A stretch of 64,000 nucleotides of DNA from assembly GCA_039621445.1 (NCBI GenBank), contig CP154956.1, forward strand, positions 44,311,291-44,375,290, in the 5' to 3' direction. Positions 54,401 through 64,000 of this stretch are shown in pieces. The DNA is from Euglena gracilis (lineage: Eukaryota; Euglenida; Euglenophyceae; Euglenales). Below the pieces are notes generated by a model. The model did not search any database, was not told the DNA's origin, and was given only the letters and a program-made list of their open reading frames with translations. The position numbers and the translations under genes were made by a program. Within the stretch, counting starts at the first letter, position 1; the number at the start of each line of letters is the position of its first letter.

Positions 54401-57400
54401 TTCCACAGTTCCCATGCTTGTGTGATTCCCGGAGGGGGGGGGCAGCTCACCATCCGATGGCAGAAATGCCGAAATTTTCGACCCAAGTCCGGTACCTAGA
54501 GTTGTGTTCAGGAGGTTGGCATTCCAGTGACAGGCTCTCATGTGTGCTGACTGGCAGCAGGACTGATCTGGCAGCTGGAAATGATGGAGGACTGAGGGAA
54601 ACCACCAGCTGCCCCGAGGAAATCCCCTGGGCCCAACATTGTGGCGTACAAGTGGTTCGGGGACGGGTACATCCTGATCGGGTTCTCCTCGGGCTACGTC
54701 GTGATCATCTCCACCCATCTGAAGGAGATCGGGCAGGAGGTCAACTCCATCCGCTTCCACCGGGACAACCTGGCGGACGTGACGTTCTCCCCGTCGCTGC
54801 AGAAGGGGGCCAGCATCGGCGACAACTGCATCAAGGCCAGGGGGTCGCTCAGGCCGGGCCTGCCTTGCCGGCCACTTGACGCAAACCCGGGGCGTGTGGT
54901 GCAGTTTATGTCCGCAGGCATGAACTCAAGGACGCATTGCTTACAGAGGGGCAGCACAGTCGGAAATGGACAAGGGCCACCACTGCCAAAATCATTACGA
55001 CCACCATGACCAAGCAACTCCAGCCGGCCGACCCAAACTTTCCAGCCTCTGAGCCATGGCTGTGTGGGAAGGCCTGGTGGGTCGGACCACAGGGCGGTCA
55101 ACCAGTGGTCGACCACTCGGGAGTTGACTGGGTGGTTGGTCGACCCCCCCCCCACCTACCACGCAAAAAGACGCCAAAGGCGCCAAAGACGCCAATTTTT
55201 TTATATATAAAAATTGGCGCCTCAAAAATACGCGAAGGCCTGGTGGAGAGGGGTCGGACCCCCCCATCCTCCAGGATGGGGTGGGGGGGGGGGTCGGACC
55301 AGCTTTTGAATAGTGCTGAGCTCTTAATGGGACGTGCTCTTTCAGTGATTGTACACTAATTTTTGACCCAAGTTCAATGGGTCTTGGGCCCGAAACGGGG
55401 CGCTGGCGGGTCGAAAAACGCTCGTTTTCGGCTCAAAAACAGGTTTTCTGGGTCCGGGCGGCCAAAAAATTTCGTTTTGGGCAAAACTTTTTTCTATTTT
55501 TTTTGACTTTTTCTGACCCAAAATGGCCCAAAATGGCTAAGTCAAATCAGGCCAAAAGTGTACAAATGGCCAAAGTGGGCCGAAAAATGGCCGTAACTCG
55601 GGCTGGGCTGGGAGTTGCGGGAAATCAAAATACGGTTAGATAGGGCATTTGAAGGGCTTCAATTTGGGTCTCCGGACATTTCCTTTGATTCCCCACCATT
55701 TTTGAAAATTGATTTTACCAAAACCATTTAGAAAAATTGATTTTTTGACCCCAAAACAGGGCCGAAAGCGGCTAAGTCGCAAGCCTGCCACGCTGTTTTG
55801 GGCTGTAAATCGGCCATATTTCGGGCCAGGCGGGGAGTTGCGGGGAAATTAAAATACCATTAGATAGGGTATTGTAAGTGCTTCAATTTAGGTCTCCGGA
55901 CATTTCCTTTGATTTTGCTTCATTTCCGAGATATTTTGGAAACATCGATTTTTTGATTTTTTTGACCCCGAAAATAGCTCAAAATGGCGCCAGAAATGGG
56001 CCAAAATGGGCCGAAAAATGGCCGTAACTTGGGCTACACAAAGAGTTGGGGGGAAAGTAAACCATGGTTGGATAGGGCATTCCAAGGGCTTCATTTTGCT
56101 CTCCGGACATTTTCTGTGATTTTGCTTCATTGTCAAGATATTTTGAAAAAATCGATATTTTGAGCGAAAAACAGCCCAAAAAACACCCCAAAATAGCCGT
56201 TTTGGGCCGCAAAAGCGCGTCGGAACATGGGCCAGGCGTGTCGGCGGCCAAAATGGCGAACGGGGGGTGATAGAAGGCCTCCGGGGTTACATTTTGTTAC
56301 ACCGACACTTCCGGAAATAATGTACGTTTTCTCGAGAAATTTTCGAAAAATCGATTTCCTGACCGACTTTTGGACCCCGGCGAAATGGCAGAGTCAGAAG
56401 AGGGGGGGGGCGGGCCAATCCTACCCAGTTTGGATCGCTTCGCGGGTGAATAACTCGGGCCTAGTGGGAGTTGGGGGTCAAACGGAGGTGATTTGGAAAC
56501 TAGAAATCCAGTCGCTCGTGACTGAAAAAAATTTTCCGGGAACCGGGCCGGGATCATGGTGATAATCCGCCGGTTCTCCTGGTGGCCCGAGGGGACAGGG
56601 GAGGGGAGGGGGTGGTTGGACCCCCCCCTTTTGCCCAGGGGTAAGCTTCGCTCTTACCCATAAAGGGATAAGAGCTCAGCGACCCCCCCCCATCCTCCAG
56701 GATGGGGTAGGGGGAAACAGGGTTGCATGGGAAGCTCCGCAGTCATGAGGTTGGTGGTAGGGGAGGGGTCACCCCCCCAGGGGGTCAGGTGGCGGGGGTC
56801 CCCCCAGTTTCGGAAGGGGGGTCACCCCACTCCCCCCTCCTCTGCAGGATCAAAAAAAAAAAATCTTCCGGTGCTTTGTGCCGGGTGTGCATTTTAGGAC
56901 CCTCTTGAGGCTCAATGTGAAATTTTGGCAAAATGCCAAATTTGGTCGAAAAATGGTCGTAACTCGGGCTTGGCGGGGAGTTGCGGGGAAATCAAAATAC
57001 TGTTAGATGGGGCTTTATAAGGGCTTCAATTCAAGCCTCCGGACATTTCCTTTGATTCCCCACCATTTTTTTTGAGAATTTCAGAAGAATTGATTCTTTG
57101 ACCTCCCAAAAAACGGCCGAAATTTTGCACTCAACGGCAAGAAGTTCGGCGACTGGAGGTAGGAGGGGGGGTCCCCCCCCTTAGTTTTGGAAGGGGGGTC
57201 CCTCCCAAACCCAAAATCCTCCTCCGAGATTCCCATTTCACACTGATACAAAGATTGCATGAAAATCCTTTGTGCTAGCAAAGTACTCGGGGGGGGGAAT
57301 CTTTTTTTTTTGTAGGGCATTGACATGGAGGAAGCCTGGGGGTGGGTGGTCTGGTTGAACCCCCACCACCCACAAGGTTGTAGGTATTCCTTACATCCGT

Positions 57401-60400
57401 GCTCTGAGCTAAACCTCCTCTCCCGGGTCGTTAAGCGACGCCCCGAGCGAGGTGTTTGACATGTCGGAGCTGTCCAAGATGTCGGAGCAGCGCTCGGAGA
57501 AGGTGGAGCTGGACAATGAGTTCGGGACGTTGAGCCGGCTGGACTGGACGGAGGACGGGCAGATCCTGACAGTGTCGTCCAAGCAGGGCTACGTGTATGC
57601 CTTCCTCACCCGCATCCCTGCCAGGCCTCCGAAGCCTGTGCCACGGAGCCCCATTTTTGAGTGCCACCCCCCCCCCCCCGGTCCTGACTTTTTTTGTCAT
57701 CATCTTTCTGGGAAGTGCCTTTCCTTCTCCCAAGTAATTTCTTAGCCAGTCTGCTTCGCATTTCAGCTTTTTCGCCTTTCTTTGCGCAACTGCGCAAACG
57801 AAATGACACTTTGCTGCTTCAATCCTCACCGAAAAAAGTGAGATTCACCCCCTTGTTTATTTTTGGCTTGGCGGTCTGGGTTTTTTTTATATCACATGGG
57901 CATGCCCAGAACACAGGCGCTGTTTAAACAGTAGGAACACTTCACAATTGCGCAAACCTCGGGGATTCATGCTGCTTGGAAACTGTCTGTCTGCTGGCAG
58001 AATCCGCTGCCGGACACCATGGTGGGGACAGGCGTTCAGCCGAAGCACCGTGTATACCATTATTTAAAAAGAACACCGGCAGCACAATAGATCATTTATT
58101 TTGTTGTGCGAAAACAGACCCCAACTTTTTTCGTTGTTTAAAGAATGCCTTTCTTTAACCATTTTTTCCTGGAACGAGTTTTGTGTGGTTAAGACACCCC
58201 TGTTTGTTTTGCTGGCTGGCGTCGTGCATCCTTCATTTACGGCACACATTAGAACGTTCCAGCAGGTGACAGAAGGACGTCAGGATGACCAGGGCCACTG
58301 ACCCAGTGCTTTGCTGCACAAAAAGGAGTTATTTTGCAGTGGCACCACTGGGGCCCACACCATTGTATGTGCAAGTTTCTGATGTTGTCGGATGACACCC
58401 AAAACATCGACTAAAAAAGTCTTGGAAAAGCGGAAGGCCTGCATTGGTTCACATGGTGTTTTTGTGGTGGAAATGCAACCCTGAGAACTCAATGCTTATG
58501 GGCTGCTTTTTCCTGCGAGGCTTGAGACGCAAACTTCACTGCAAAAATTGGTCCAAAAATGATCGCAAAAAGGCCATTTTTTTAACGCCTCTGTCTGCCC
58601 AATTGAGCAATCGAGCAAGGCACACTTTTACATCTTTTAATTGCGAAGTAGACCACCAAAGATTTTTTGCAAACCCAGAACGCAGTATCTGAAACACGAA
58701 AAGTTGCGGGGATGTGGGTGGGTGGGGGAGAAGTGTGTTCCTTGATATCATCTCCTTGGCCCAGACCATTTTTTTTTGAAGTTCGTTTCTTCCGAAATCT
58801 AAATTTATGGACCTTGCTGGAATTTTTATTACCATTCGAACTTGTGTCGACAAGACCACATGAATACTATCTGCCATTAGCACACACAGTCGAAATTGAA
58901 ATGGTAATTATATTCATGTGACAAAAACCAACAACCTTGTTTTGCTACCCATTTGAATACCTGGGAGTTGTCACCTCGGGCCACGTGTCATGTTGGAATG
59001 TCCAGAACAACGCCTGCCCTGCCCAAAAAAGTTGTACTTGAGGGGGGTATACAGCAACAAGGAAAAGAAACCAGCGAATATTTTAAAACCGCCTGGAAAG
59101 GGCAGCAACTCGGTCGAAATCAATGTGTGGAAAGCTCCCTTCGGCGAATGGCTCCGAATCGCCACGGCACCCGCCGCCGTCCGGGGGCCTGGGGCCGGTG
59201 CTGCACGACGCGTGGGGCACGCGGGTGCTCTACCTGGAGTCGCTGCGGGACCTGCGGGTGAAGGACATCGTCAGCGACGAAGACCTGGCGCGCATCCGCA
59301 TCGAGATCGAGCCGACGTTTGTGTCCCTCGGCAGCAGCGCCCAGGGCTGACCGGGCGTCCCGGGAGCCCGGTTGGTCTATGGCTGTATGGGTGGTGGGTG
59401 GGGGTCGATCACCCGTCCCCCTCCCCGGGGTCCCCCCCGACCTTTCGGGAGGGGGGTCGACCCCCACCAGGCCTTTCCTCACGGCCCTGGCAGCACCGCG
59501 GCAGTTGGGATGAACAACTGCGTGTGGTACTACCGCTTCGTGGATCAGGTCGCGAAGCTGCAGACGATGCGGACGTACCTCTCCACCGTGCAGTACGTCA
59601 AGCTGTCTCGGGACCTGGGCCCCTCCTGCAGGGCGGACCGCCTTCCAAAAGTGTTCCAGACCGCAATCAATAATTTACTTAAAAGTGCGAACAAAGTATT
59701 GCATTATCTTGCTGCTGGTTCTTTTTAAAGAATGGATGGCTGTCGGCACCAGCATTCATGTGTTATTGCGTTCCCTTTTGCTCACCCTGAATTTTCTCTT
59801 CTTGGGGTGTTGCTTCAGGACCATAGATTAACTTCACACCTCTGTGACCCCTCTCCCCTGGGGGGGTGGAGAGGTCGGTTTTCAAGTGTGGGTGGGTTGG
59901 GGCCGCGGACCCCCTCCCTCAGTGGGGGGTGGGGCACCATATGGGCGGAGAAAAAGTCTCCAAGGGTTTTCGGCCGATTATGGGTGGTTTGGGCGGGTGG
60001 GTGGTTGGGTTTGGGCGAAAATAGCCGGTGGCTGAAAAAGTACCCCCCCCCCCCAGGGGTCACTAAGTGAATCAATGGTCAGGACTATTTTTATGGCATC
60101 CGCTGCCTGGTTGGGGTGGAAGCCTTGAGGGGCACTGCTGGTGACTTTGTTGCAGTGCTAACAGATGGGCGTGTCACATTGCACCCCGTTGAAGAAGGTG
60201 ATGATGCCGCAGGGGGGGTGCTGACGGAGGAGACCGCCAAACGCCATCCAGGGAGGCTGTTGTTCTCTGTTTCTTAACCCTCATAATATGTCCAAATTCT
60301 CATGGGAAAAGTTGGGCACATGGACAATTGTTTTCTTTGCAAACATCTTCACCAGCATGCAAACAGTGCATATATTGCGTGCACACACACATACATACAC

Positions 60401-62824
60401 ACACACACACACCATCGCAAACGATCATTTTCAAAACCGGCCTGCACACCCTCCCCATCACAAGCACGCACGCGCACACATCTAATCCTGTCCCGAAGTT
60501 CATTCCATCAGTCTCCTATTTGAAAATCTTGTGAGGATAGTTGATGCCCACCATAATGTTCTCGTCCTGGATCCCATACACCATCGTCCACCGCGAGGAA
60601 GCTCCCGGACAGGTGGGACAAGATCCCCCATCTGCGAGTCTCAGCCAGAAGAAGCATCCAATACTCCAGAGGCTCGTGGACCAGCTCTGACATGGACGCG
60701 ATTTTATCCAAAAAAAAAACGATCCCCCTCCGCCGAGCGATTCCCCCATTCTCAACCCAACCCCTGCCCGCATCGAGTGTTCCCCGAGAAGGACGACACT
60801 GCGGATATCAGCACCTTGGCCATGACGGAGGATTTCTTGATCTACGGGACGTCCCGCATCCAGGGCCGGAAATGCCACTTGAGAATCACACAAGAAAGTT
60901 CATTCTCAATTCTCTGTCGTATTCTGCATCATCAAGCCGGCTTGGCCATCCTTTTGAGGGCCGTGCCCGAAATGGTCACTCCACTTTTTTGGGGGGGCTG
61001 CTCAAGTTTCTTTCCAATCTTTCCTCCTTCTTTGCTCTCCTTTTTCCAGTTTTCTTTCCAACGTCCATCCAATTGATGCCAGTCCCATCCCAGCCATTGA
61101 ACCCTGCCATTGGCACCATCCACTACTTCAGCCTCGACGACTGGTGCTACGTCAATGAGTTCCGCTTCAGCAACGGCATCCGCCACATCTGCCCAGGGGA
61201 ACCGCGGCCCCTCCACCCCAATCTGCCTCACAGGGTCTCCGCCGTCACTGTCAGTATTTCTCATGCTCTTGCCTATCTTGTCTCTGTGCCTCCCCCCCTT
61301 TTTTTTTTTTGATGTTGTCTACACTCGTGCTGCCAAAAAATCAAAAATTCCATCGGTGTTTTGGGGGGGATTGCCCACCAGGGCGTTCTTTAAGAAAATT
61401 TGAGCCCACCCCCTGGGGGGTCCAGCCAGCCAGAAAAAGGCCTTTCTCAGACATTCCAGCCCCGGACCCACCTCCCCATCAACGAGTTATTTCCAGCCGC
61501 CCTTCGAGCACTTGGACAAAGCGGATTTTTCGCTTTCAGGGGTGCCAAAGTGGGCCAAAATAAAAAAAACAAGTAAAAATATGTGCCAGGAAAGGGCTGG
61601 CCAGGGCAAATTTGTGGTCAAAAAATCGATTTTTTTTTGCGTAATTGGCAATATTTTGGACTTTTTTGCAGCTTCGATTTTTTTGGTACCCGGGTCGGGT
61701 CCAGCTCCAGTGTGGGACCCCTCGGGACGTGCATGTCTGTTGGCCAATGTGTGCCGGCGGCCCGGCGCGGGCCCCTGCCTCCTCCCCAACAAGCTGGGGA
61801 CCCGCGTCGTGTTCATCGACCAGATCAACGCGGCGTACCTCTACAACCCTGTCAACGACCAGGCGATCGCCATCAACCGGTTCTCCGGCTCCACCGAGAA
61901 GCTCATGTGGGACAGCGGGGACTGGGGCCAGGCCGCCTTGCCCGTCCGGAGTCACACTGCGGTCACACGTCGGTCACACGGCGGAGGTGAGCCGTCCTGC
62001 GCAGGAGGTGCCTGGCGGGGGGGGGGGTACCAGAGGCAGGAGGTCATTGGGAACACGGATTTTTTTTTGCCTTTGGGCCCTATGGGAGGAGGGTAGGGGG
62101 GTGGGTCTGTCGGAACCCCCCGGAAGGGTACCCACCAAGCAAGGGCCTTGTGGGTCCCCTACTGGGTTGGTATTAAAAAAAAACCCTGGTTGGGAACAAA
62201 TCGTTTTTTTGGGGGGTTACTGTTACTTAGGGTTAGGGTTAGGCGTCCGGGGCCCTGGTGAGGGTGGGAACCTTGGTGGGAACCCCTCAGATGGGGGGGG
62301 GGTCATCAATATTCACAAAATGCTGTTTTTTTTGTGGACCCAAAATTGACCCCTAAATGTGTCCCCCCCTGAGCCCGTCCCCGCACATCCTCCAAGGGGG
62401 TGGGTGCGTGGGTGCCAACCCCTCCTCACCCTGGGCTCTTAATCATCCTCTGTGGGGGAGAGATGGGATGCACAGGCCAGCCTCGGCCGCGGGGCGGCGG
62501 CCTGCCGGGGGCATTTTCTACGGGGTGGACAACCAGCAGCTCACGACGTACGTCTACGCCCCAAACAGCCGCGCGGGGCCCATCGCGGAGGCAGTTTCTC
62601 ACGCAGGCACCACACAGGCAGCTGTGGCGTTGCCCCCCTCTGTTGACAGGTGGATGCCCCCGACCAGAACGCCCCGGTGTGAGGATCAAGCATTGGTGCG
62701 CCTGGCACCATACGGTGGAAGGCACCAGCATGGTCCAGACGACGGACCGGCCCTTCGGCTTCGTCCCCATCCTGTGCCACAACGGCAACATGGTGTGCCA
62801 GCGCCGGGAGAACGGCCAACTGGC
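51402..62824 (+). CDS. IFT144: IFT144/WDR19, intraflagellar transport IFT-A subunit, exons 1-16 (3' end missing)
   Basis: IFT144 is a core IFT-A protein needed for retrograde ciliary transport and membrane-protein entry. Sixteen exons (about 675 codons) cover the N-terminal WD40 propeller region and align with WDR19 block by block: [111 protein letters not shown]. The TPR-like solenoid and the C-terminal zinc region should follow but are not seen before 64000. Eleven introns show CAG at +4 pairing with CTG at -8, intron 6 has AAG in place of CAG, intron 7 can be GT-AG, and introns 2 and 10 end in AG with GC or GA donors. All phases close: reading frame is continuous across every junction. The start ATG matches the family's MK..F start. 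Confidence 0.94.
51761..51902 (+). CDS. IFT144: IFT144 exon 2
   Basis: [19 protein letters not shown] to GEVLAVPGA. The 3' junction is ambiguous by a repeated GCG: exon end GGGGCG and intron end TTGCAGGCG. Confidence 0.88.
52053..52137. repeat. Foldback in IFT144 intron 2 (copy 2)
   Basis: Same 40-bp arms as at 33868-33952; the loop is GGGGG instead of GGAGG. Confidence 0.92.
52452..52606 (+). CDS. IFT144: IFT144 exon 3
   Basis: [19 protein letters not shown] to KGNLLIYHR. The intron begins AGCCAGGC and pairs with GCCTG upstream of exon 4. Confidence 0.9.
52891..53026 (+). CDS. IFT144: IFT144 exon 4
   Basis: [20 protein letters not shown] to NAEGDTL. The intron begins GACCAGGCCG; CAGGCCG is the exact complement of CGGCCTG near its 3' end. 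Confidence 0.93.
53299..53500. repeat. Dispersed repeat in IFT144 intron 4, inverted in intron 13
   Basis: CCAATTATGCAAAAAAAAATCGATTTCTTGAG with CGACCCGG ahead and CACCTCCGAAA behind recurs inverted at about 61510-61710 (AAAAAATCGATTTTTTTTTGCG, CGGGTCGGG). Noncoding; the two lie in the same pre-mRNA in opposite orientation. Confidence 0.7.
53501..53931. other. IFT144 intron 4, C/G-tract and CTGGCTGG repeats
   Basis: G9 to G12 tracts, AAGGCTGCTGGCTGGCTG and GTCAGCCAGCAGCC, shared with 4380-4480 and 10375-10460. No exon. Confidence 0.6.
53932..54057 (+). CDS. IFT144: IFT144 exon 5
   Basis: [20 protein letters not shown] to GGKTLLLY, matching the QTQVRSEP..MQF and GKKTLFFL blocks of WDR19. Confidence 0.9.
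54204..54257 (+). CDS. IFT144: IFT144 exon 6
   Basis: [18 protein letters not shown], 18 codons, aligned without gaps to NLNEPDNPADLEFQQDFG of WDR19. Confidence 0.9.
54635..54843 (+). CDS. IFT144: IFT144 exon 7
   Basis: [35 protein letters not shown], to GDNCIK. The 3' end at 54843 assumes a conventional GT (GTCGCT) joined to TTAAG before exon 8; a pairing-type site at 54834 is the alternative. Confidence 0.88.
55137..55310. repeat. Hairpin-rich part of IFT144 intron 7
   Basis: GGCGCCAAAGACGCCAATTTTT faces AAAATTGGCGCC around TATATAT, then CATCCTCCAGGATGGG (also near 56690). Foldback element-like. Confidence 0.55.
55560..57120. repeat. Degenerate tandem repeats, unit about 160-240 bp, in IFT144 intron 7
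   Basis: At least four units (about 55578-55760, 55806-55970, 56009-56165, 56944-57110) plus a weaker one at 56218-56370 share GGCCGTAACTCGGGC, GGGGAGTTGCGGGGAAAT, GTTAGATAGGGC and CTCCGGACATTTCCTTTGAT in that order. The run is interrupted at 56560-56900 by C/G-tract sequence. Noncoding. Confidence 0.8.
57436..57618 (+). CDS. IFT144: IFT144 exon 8
   Basis: [19 protein letters not shown] to YVYAFLTRI. The intron begins TGCCAGGCC and pairs with GGCCTG before exon 9. The 5' edge is less certain. Confidence 0.88.
57619..59196. other. IFT144 intron 8
   Basis: 1578 bp with little C/G-tract sequence compared with other introns. No additional exon was recognised and none is required by phase or alignment. 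Confidence 0.6.
59197..59338 (+). CDS. IFT144: IFT144 exon 9
   Basis: [19 protein letters not shown] to [11 protein letters not shown]. The next intron begins GCCCAGGGC and pairs with GCCCTG. Confidence 0.92.
59495..59611 (+). CDS. IFT144: IFT144 exon 10
   Basis: [19 protein letters not shown] to QYVKLSR. The 3' junction is ambiguous by a repeated GAC; the intron would start GACCTGG and end GGTCAG. Confidence 0.87.
60083..60245 (+). CDS. IFT144: IFT144 exon 11
   Basis: [32 protein letters not shown], to EETAKR. Weaker codon bias than its neighbours, but in phase on both sides. Confidence 0.82.
60382..60411. repeat. (CA)n microsatellite
   Basis: ACACACATACATACACACACAC run in IFT144 intron 11. 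Confidence 0.95.
60772..60857 (+). CDS. IFT144: IFT144 exon 12
   Basis: [17 protein letters not shown] then [11 protein letters not shown], the conserved DFLIYGT block. Both flanking introns use CAGGG with CCCTG. Confidence 0.92.
61112..61190 (+). CDS. IFT144: IFT144 exon 13
   Basis: [19 protein letters not shown] to GIRHI. The intron begins GCCCAGGGG and pairs with CCCCTG. Confidence 0.92.
61400..61710. repeat. Dispersed repeats in IFT144 intron 13
   Basis: CCAGCCAGCCAG and AACGAGTTATTTCCAGCC (inverted relative to 53490-53550), then the inverted partner of 53299-53500. Confidence 0.65.
61783..61925 (+). CDS. IFT144: IFT144 exon 14
   Basis: [20 protein letters not shown] to LMWDSGDW, matching PDPNGTRLVFIDE of WDR19. 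The intron begins GGCCAGGCC and pairs with GGCCTG. Confidence 0.93.
62222..62250. repeat. Short TTAGGG-type run
   Basis: TTAGGGTTAGGGTTAGG within IFT144 intron 14. Too short and internal to be a telomere. Confidence 0.8.
62510..62600 (+). CDS. IFT144: IFT144 exon 15
   Basis: [20 protein letters not shown] to AEAVS. The end at 62600 follows the CAGGC/GCCTG pairing; about eight residues more than in WDR19. Confidence 0.83.
62710..62824 (+). CDS. IFT144: IFT144 exon 16
   Basis: [20 protein letters not shown] to CQRRENGQL, like the LTCQTQSGKV block. The next intron starts GCCCAGGAC; its true partner exon is not recognised. Confidence 0.87.
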
Positions 62825-62934
62825 GCCCAGGACTTCCCTTTTCCCCGGAAGGTTCTGCGCTACAGTCCTGGACAAATACCATAAATGTTCCACTGGAAAG
62901 AACCGTCGAGTCATGAAGGAGTAAAAGATTGGCC

Positions 62935-63035
62935 AGGGAAATGCGCTGCGCATTTTTTGCGCATTTTTTGCGCATTTTTGTGAATTTTCAAAAATGCGCA
63001 TGTTTGCGCATTTTTTTCGCATTTTCCCACTTTTT
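62935..63035. repeat. TGCGCATTTTT short tandem repeats
   Basis: About six TGCGCATTTTT-like units; more at 63620-63665. Confidence 0.8.
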
Positions 63036-63069
63036 TTTACACTTTTTTTGGAGGTCATTTTTCTCCATA

Positions 63070-63235
63070 CCTACCCCCCCCCCCCCCCGGAAACAGTCAT
63101 TCCCCGGAACCTGTCAGGTTCCCCCCCAGGAAAACTGGTCAGGGGTCCCCGGTACCGGCCAACCTGTCAGTATTCAGTAAGGTTGTCAGGGTCCCCGATA
63201 CCGGCCAACCCTGTCAGGGTCCATTTTTTTTCAGA
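63070..63235. repeat. Repeats of GTCAGGGTCCCCGGTACCGG
   Basis: Two to three imperfect units of about 50 bp containing CCGGTACCGGCCAACC and CTGTCAGG after a C-tract. Confidence 0.65.
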
Positions 63236-64000
63236 CTTTCCCTTGAAATGCCCAACCCGGGAAACTGTTTGTGGGTGGAAACCGTTCCCGCCCTGTCCCC
63301 TTTTCCGGTCCCTGGTAACAGGGCTGATCATCCAAGCTTTTGTTCAATGGAATGGAAATTTTGTTCTTGGACAAAAGCTTGCTGCCAAGAAGCTGAGCAG
63401 ATGGAGCAAGATGAAATGCGCGGGAACCCCTGGTCACAAGTAAGGAGCACCATGGCTGACATTGTTGGTTATGGTGAACGGAGAGTGACGCCTGCTCGTG
63501 CATTTTTTTTTTGGCCAAAATGCCTTCATTTCAGCTATTTTTGGTGATTTTGGTTTAATTTTGGGCTTACCGTTGGAAATTTTTCTAAGTCCTTTTTCCT
63601 TTAGGAATGTCACAAACTCAGCACATTTTTGCGCATTTTTTGCGCATTTTTGCCCATTTTTTCCTAGGGCCGTCCAGCGCATCCCCCCCCCCTGCCATCC
63701 ACTTTGTAGAAGTACAGGCAGAAAAGTTCTCATGCCCCTACTGCTTACACAGACAATAATCCACATCCCCATCATCGTCAGCGCGGTGTCGGTCACTTTC
63801 AGCCTCATCACCCAATTCACAAATCGTCCAACTTACCACTGTGGGCCAGGGGGTATTTCTCCTTTCAGACTCCTTTCGAGGACACACCGTGTTTGTCATC
63901 CCTCATTCTTCCCAAACTGAAGCTCTGTGGGAGACCGTCACAATGCAGACGCACCAAAACCAGGCTGCCTCTGACTAAGGGGTACCCATAGCAGGAGATT
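63236..64000. other. Unassigned 3' end of window
   Basis: No IFT144 exon is recognised. A frame near 63335-63443 (AFVQWNGNFVLGQKLAAKK) could be coding, but I cannot place it. 63860 TTTCAG could be an acceptor for an unidentified exon (GHTVFVIPHSSQTEALWE). Confidence 0.3.

Noticed and set aside
60288-60534. Histidine/threonine-rich frames
   Set aside because: They are translations of a (CA)n microsatellite within IFT144 intron 11.
62222-62250. Telomere (TTAGGG repeats)
   Set aside because: Only about three units, internal to an IFT144 intron with gene sequence on both sides.
1-64000. CRISPR array, rRNA or tRNA genes, bacterial operon structure
   Set aside because: No regularly spaced direct repeats with unique spacers, no recognisable rRNA or tRNA core, and the coding regions are split by introns.

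Overview
This is nuclear DNA of a flagellated eukaryote, most likely a euglenid (Euglenozoa). Two genes can be read exon by exon, IFT144/WDR19 and a GT10 fucosyltransferase. Most of their introns are not GT-AG. They follow the pattern known for euglenid nonconventional introns: CAG at intron positions +4 to +6 pairs with CTG at -8 to -6, and the pairing often extends to 5-7 bp. When the splices are placed by this rule alone, reading frame and protein alignment are restored at intron after intron. Exons are GC-rich at third codon positions; introns are long and full of C-tract/G-tract hairpins. I see no rRNA, tRNA, CRISPR array or bacterial operon.

Layout. (1) 1-16.9 kb is a repeat-dense region that contains an imperfect duplication of several kb (parts of 0.24-3.8 kb recur at 7.1-10.4 kb). 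It holds the first exons of a V-ATPase subunit a gene (3705-4071), cut by an inverted copy of its own exon, a second broken copy of that exon (about 10250-10375), a disrupted minus-strand reading frame, and many short hairpin elements. (2) 16906-35111 and 35125-53296 are two near-identical copies of an 18.2-kb block, separated only by a 13-N gap. Each copy holds several unidentified exons, a GT10 alpha-1,3-fucosyltransferase-like gene, one hypothetical ORF and the first four exons of IFT144. Both outer edges of the repeat coincide with the gap, so this may be two haplotypes placed in tandem by the assembler, although a real tandem duplication cannot be excluded. (3) 53.3-62.8 kb continues IFT144 from the second copy through exon 16. 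The gene runs off the window or ends beyond what I can recognise. The last kilobase is repeats and unassigned sequence.

Functionally the genes are unrelated housekeeping or ciliary genes: retrograde intraflagellar transport (IFT-A), Golgi fucosylation and proton pumping. The main interest is the architecture. It combines pairing-defined introns with at least five C/G-tract hairpin elements bounded by TA, two other inverted-repeat element types with empty-site evidence, and a recurring GC-stem core motif.
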